Positions 60,767 to 64,000 of a stretch of DNA of 64,000 nucleotides are shown here, in pieces (the stretch's first letter is position 1; the number at the start of each line of letters is the position of its first letter). The notes under the pieces are model-generated. The model searched no databases, was not told where the DNA came from, and was given only the letters and a program-made list of their open reading frames with translations. The translations under genes were made by a program, and so were the position numbers. This DNA comes from Parasponia andersonii (lineage: Eukaryota > Streptophyta > Magnoliopsida > Rosales > Cannabaceae): NCBI GenBank assembly GCA_002914805.1, contig JXTB01000864.1, forward strand, positions 1 to 64,000. Reading direction: 5' to 3'.

Positions 60767-61037
60767 GGGAAAATGACATGGGTAAGATTAACTTGGGCCA
60801 AAATGATTTTTTTTATGTATTTTTTTAAAAATAACATTTTTAAAAGTGTCAAGAACTTCTTGATTTATAATCAAGATTATTTTGACCATAAAAAATTCTT
60901 AAATAATTATTTTTTAATAGTCAAAAATTTCTTGATTATAGGTCAAAATGTCATTGATATTGCTAAAAATGTCATTTCAAACAAATGCACAAAAAAGTCA
61001 TCTTGGCCCAAATTAGTCTTTATCATGTCATTTTCTC
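60767..61037. mobile_element. MITE with long terminal inverted repeats
   Basis: The left end begins GGGAAAATGACATGGGTAAG and continues with TTAACTTGGGCCAAAATGA. The right end, inverted, reads GAGAAAATGACATGATAAAG and continues with CTAATTTGGGCCAAGATGA. The arms are about 38 bp with a few mismatches. The flanks TTTGTCTTA and TTTGTAGTA (7 of 9 equal) would fit a decayed 9 bp Mutator-type duplication. The 90-codon open frame inside is not a gene. Confidence 0.8.
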
Positions 61038-61999
61038 TTTTGTAGTACAATTATTACTTGTCTGATTGGCCCCAAATCCCTCTAAAAGACATTGTTAGAA
61101 TTTGGTCTTCTTTGTCGTTTTGTTCTTTGCTTGCTGCACTTTCTCTCAATGAACATGGTTGCCACCCTGAAAGTGTGTTTAGTTTCAAGCCGCGTGACTC
61201 ACTTTCAACCACATTGCAAAGGTATGCGCTCATCCATTCGTCACCTTCGACCCATATATATGTCTTGTTTGGCCGAAAGAACTCGTTGTCTTGTTTTCAC
61301 TCTTCTTTTTCTTTTCTAGAAAACGCCTTTAATCGATCTCGCTATACTTTTCCTTCTTTTCTTTCATTAGATATTATAACGATATTCTTGTTTGAACATC
61401 ATAGATTAAAATGCAAATTTTGGATCAAATTGAATCTGTTTGGTAGCTAGGAATATGAAAGAAAAGGTAAGAAAAGTTTTTAAATGGAGGGACAGACTGT
61501 TGATCACATTTGCTTATGTGTTTTGTTTCCTTTTTGTTCTAAAAACATTTTCTCATTTGGGTTTGGAGGGAGACAGTCCATTAGTATTTCATAACTTTAA
61601 ATATTTTATCTTTCAATTTTTTTATTCTCAGTATTCTTTGGATATAAAATTTAAAGTACATATATAAAATTTAAAGTACATACATATATCGTATTTGGTT
61701 CATGGATAAACCGTGACCGTGACTATCTTGTTTGGTTATGATTTATGATTTTGTAAGAACAGAGTTGAGAAAATTTCCCAAGTTGATTGTTAGCAGAGAC
61801 AAACTTTTTATGAAAACCAAATTTGAGGTTCACATTTTAATTTATTAAATCAGATTTTCCCTTGGATGGTTTCATCTTTTATTTGGAGTATCCAAGTGTG
61901 CAATTCACTAGGAATTGATGTTGCTCGTCTATTCGCGAATTTTTATTTTCAAATTCTTGCGTATTTTTCAAGATGCATCGATGGCTTTTATAATCTCTA
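61038..61999. other. Stretch upstream of the third F-box fragment
   Basis: At 61090-61230 the composition is balanced and ends ACATTGCAAAG|GTATGC, a possible splice donor; it may be the leader of the decayed F-box copy. Two tandem copies of AAAATTTAAAGTACATA lie near 61646-61681. Confidence 0.35.
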
Positions 62000-62185
62000 T
62001 GGTCACTTGGGAAGAGGGAAAGTCAAGTTCTACCTTTTTAAATAGTCATTCTTGATGTACATTTGGTTGACTATGCCATTGGCTGACATATTTCCAATGG
62101 ATTAGAAAACTTAGAATGCGTGGTAGAAAATTGAAAAATCTTGAGACAAACCCAGTGAATATGGACGGTTTAACTAAATCCACCG
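62000..62185 (+). pseudogene. Third F-box copy, 5' fragment
   Basis: CACTTGGGAAGAGGGAAAGT at 62005 and the following 170 bases match 28676-28870 of the F-box gene, covering its leader and first codons (GTGAATATGGACGGTTTAAC for the MDRL start). The likeness ends near 62185, where LTR-like sequence begins. Confidence 0.7.
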
Positions 62186-62994
62186 ATGAGTTATTTATTT
62201 TATCTTATGTTTATTGCTTCTATTTAATTAATCACTAAATAGAATGTTGAGTGAAATTTCTATGGATTTGGAAAGAGAATTAGAAATTTGGACTTAGGTG
62301 AAACAACATAAGATTACCTAATTTTGGGTAAGTTTGGATAGAATAGGAATATACCTATGTGACTTATGCAACCTCCTTGAGAATTACAAAACATAATAAA
62401 TCTAGTCAGTTTATATTAGGAGTAACATATTAATTTGTCTAAGTATTTTCACTTATGTCTTGAAAATGAGTTTGTCAATATATTTGAATTTTCAGTTGAT
62501 AACTTTAGAGAGTTGATTAATTTAAGAGAGAAATTGTGAAATAACATGATAAGTGAACGGTCGGGGAATTAGTACTCCTAGAAATTTTTTTTATTGTTTA
62601 TCTTTTATTCATTCTTCATACTAGTTTAGTTACTTTGTTTTATTTCTTAAAAATTTATATTTTAGTTATTTGGATAAAGTTAGAATTGAGATAATTTTAA
62701 TACTTAGCATTGAATTAGAAATCAATCCTCGTGGATTCGATACTGTACTTCCATTCCTATATTACTTGTAACCGTATGCACTTGCACAGGAGTGTGATTT
62801 TATAGTTGTACATTCTATCCAACAAGTTTTTGGCGTCGTTGTCGAGGATTAAAATACTATTTCTTTGTTAATATTAATACCAATCAACTCCAATTTTATT
62901 TCAAACTTTTCATTTTTGATTTTTTTTTCATTTTGTTTGTAAGGTTCATGATGCTTGCTTAGATAAGATTTCACCAAAACCTCATAACATTTTC

Positions 62995-63240
62995 CCAATA
63001 TGGTTTGGAGTCCTTATACATAGCTTGGGAAAGATTCAAGATAAGGCTTAGTAGAGAACCCGACCACGACTTACCCAAGTGGTACCAACTCTAAGTGTTT
63101 ATAAAGGGTTTGAATCCTACAGGTAGTAGCTGGGTTGAAGATAGATATGGCTTCCCAATTTGTGAAGAGAGGCCCGAAGGTGAAGCCTATCAAATGATGG
63201 AGGACATGGCAAAGTTTGATTAGGAATGTTTTTATTTTGA
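62995..63240 (+). pseudogene. gag-like fragment of the Athila/Tat-like element
   Basis: ESLYIAWERFKIRLSREP near 63010-63065, followed by HDLPKWYQL, matches the retrotransposon gag signature (ESLYEAWERFK-like) of Athila/Tat elements. A stop follows at 63092-63094, and after a frame step a longer open segment continues to about 63557. Confidence 0.6.
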
Positions 63241-63800
63241 AGAGTTTTTAAGAGAACTTGAAGAAGAAGAGCCACAAGACATATTGGTAGTTGAGGAAGT
63301 CCAAGAGACCAATGATTTAGCCGTATCATTGGTCTACACAAGCATACTACCAATAGATTTTTGTTTGCCATTAGAGCCACCATCTCAATACTACACTCTC
63401 TACATGCTTGAACTGAAGGTAAAATTTTCCTTTGAAGCTGATCATTTAAAATTAAGCCATTTTGGAATGATAAGCAATTATTGTCTATACTCGGCTATGC
63501 TCGAGGGCCATTGCATGAAACACCTATTTGTGGTGATATATGCCATAGTTTATGGGTGACAACCACTCTTTAATGAGCATTTACTTGAGTCAAGTCAAAG
63601 AAGATAACTCAAACACTTCTTGGGAAGCAACCCAAGTGTTAACTTTTTCTTGTTTGTGTGTTATTTTCCATGTTCATGTTTTGTGCAATCCAATGAGTTA
63701 CTGCCACTTCAAAGAGATCAAGCTTCATGGCTATGTGCCAACTAGAGGAGTATCCCTAAACTCATTCTTTTATTCTTTAATTTTCTATTTTGCATGCTAA

Positions 63801-63813
63801 GTTTGGGGGAGGG
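63801..63813 (+). promoter_or_regulatory. Polypurine tract of the Athila/Tat-like element
   Basis: TTTGGGGGAGGGA follows GCATGCTAAG, the usual wording before the 3' LTR in these elements. Confidence 0.6.
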
Positions 63814-64000
63814 AATAAACCGTGGATTGTACTTTTGGTTATTGTATTTGTTTATTTGTTGTTATGTGTTTATTTTCCTAATTTGTGATTGTATGTTTGA
63901 ATAAATAAAGATATTTTGTGCTTTATTTAGTAATTACTTAGTTCTAATGATAAAAACCTTGGGTAAATTTGTGCATAACTTGTTGAAAAATATAGATATT
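63814..64000 (+). repeat. Start of the presumed 3' LTR, cut by the window end
   Basis: It follows the polypurine tract. No matching copy was found upstream by eye, so the assignment rests on position only. Confidence 0.4.

Larger units (their letters stand above)
62190..64000 (+). mobile_element. LTR element with Athila/Tat-like primer region and gag-like interior, right end outside window
   Basis: CCTCGTGGATTCGATACT near 62728 and TTTTGGCGTCGTTGTCGAGG (62828-62847) match the end of the LTR and the primer-binding region typical of Athila/Tat-type plant gypsy elements. A gag-like segment lies at about 62995-63240. CTTCTTGGGAAGCAACCCAA near 63618 and TTTGGGGGAGGGA (63801-63813) match the usual 3' end of the interior and the polypurine tract. 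The interior is only about 1 kb and shows no pol, so it looks like a gag-only non-autonomous element. The 5' boundary is approximate and the 3' LTR is cut by the window end. Confidence 0.65.

Noticed and set aside
60773..61045. 90-codon open frame
   Set aside because: Spans the MITE and its inverted ends; no coding signature.
1..64000. A previously undescribed multi-gene system
   Set aside because: Apart from one F-box/LRR gene and small unrecognised scraps, all coding signals belong to known transposon families and are broken; no conserved cluster of unknown genes is visible.

Overview
This is an AT-rich plant nuclear window, most likely from a eudicot. The evidence is several Tekay-type (chromovirus) Ty3/gypsy elements, a Ty1/copia element, a CACTA DNA transposon, a tRNA-derived SINE, MITEs and an F-box/LRR gene family with introns. 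The species cannot be named from the sequence. Nearly everything is transposable-element material. The only gene with a long open frame is one F-box/LRR-type gene at about 28.8-30.0 kb. Every transposon protein region that could be read carries stops and frameshifts.

Layout. 1-7873: Tekay gypsy element on the + strand, with its 5' LTR cut by the window edge, broken gag-pol and a complete 2.3 kb 3' LTR. It appears to sit in a coding-like exon scrap (7874-7982). 9823-15489: a nest of a solo LTR (-) split by a second solo LTR (-, perfect GGCTT target-site duplication), which is itself split by a 549 bp hAT MITE (perfect 8 bp duplication). 15490-21159: AT-rich DNA with small repeats. 21160-26707: complete but dead Ty1/copia element (-). 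27.9-31.2 kb: F-box/LRR gene with a probable 5'-UTR exon and a decayed downstream remnant. 31250-33555: gypsy LTR running into a 92-base gap. 33.76-39.1 kb: a second F-box copy, now a pseudogene, split by a solo LTR (-) that contains another solo LTR (+, TTACT duplication). 40938-57570: a CACTA transposon (TCT duplication) with a nested Tekay element (41481-49809, GTTTT duplication). 57.6-64 kb: RNase H-like fragment, SINE, copia-like LTR, MITE, a third F-box fragment, and the 5' part of an LTR element with an Athila/Tat-like primer-binding region and a gag-like but apparently pol-less interior.

The F-box copies look like one local family that was duplicated and then broken up by transposons. 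There is a marked excess of solo or fragmentary Tekay-like LTRs over elements with interiors.

Several features look like assembly faults rather than biology: exact direct duplications on both sides of single N bases at 42540 and 50544, the 92-N gap, and a T-poor, A/G-rich block at 38856-39076 bounded by a 15 bp direct repeat. I found no convincing undescribed biological system. The leads most worth a second look are the nested insertions with readable duplications, the gag-only element, the duplicated promoter in a copia-like LTR, and the F-box gene with an internal duplication of about 108 codons.
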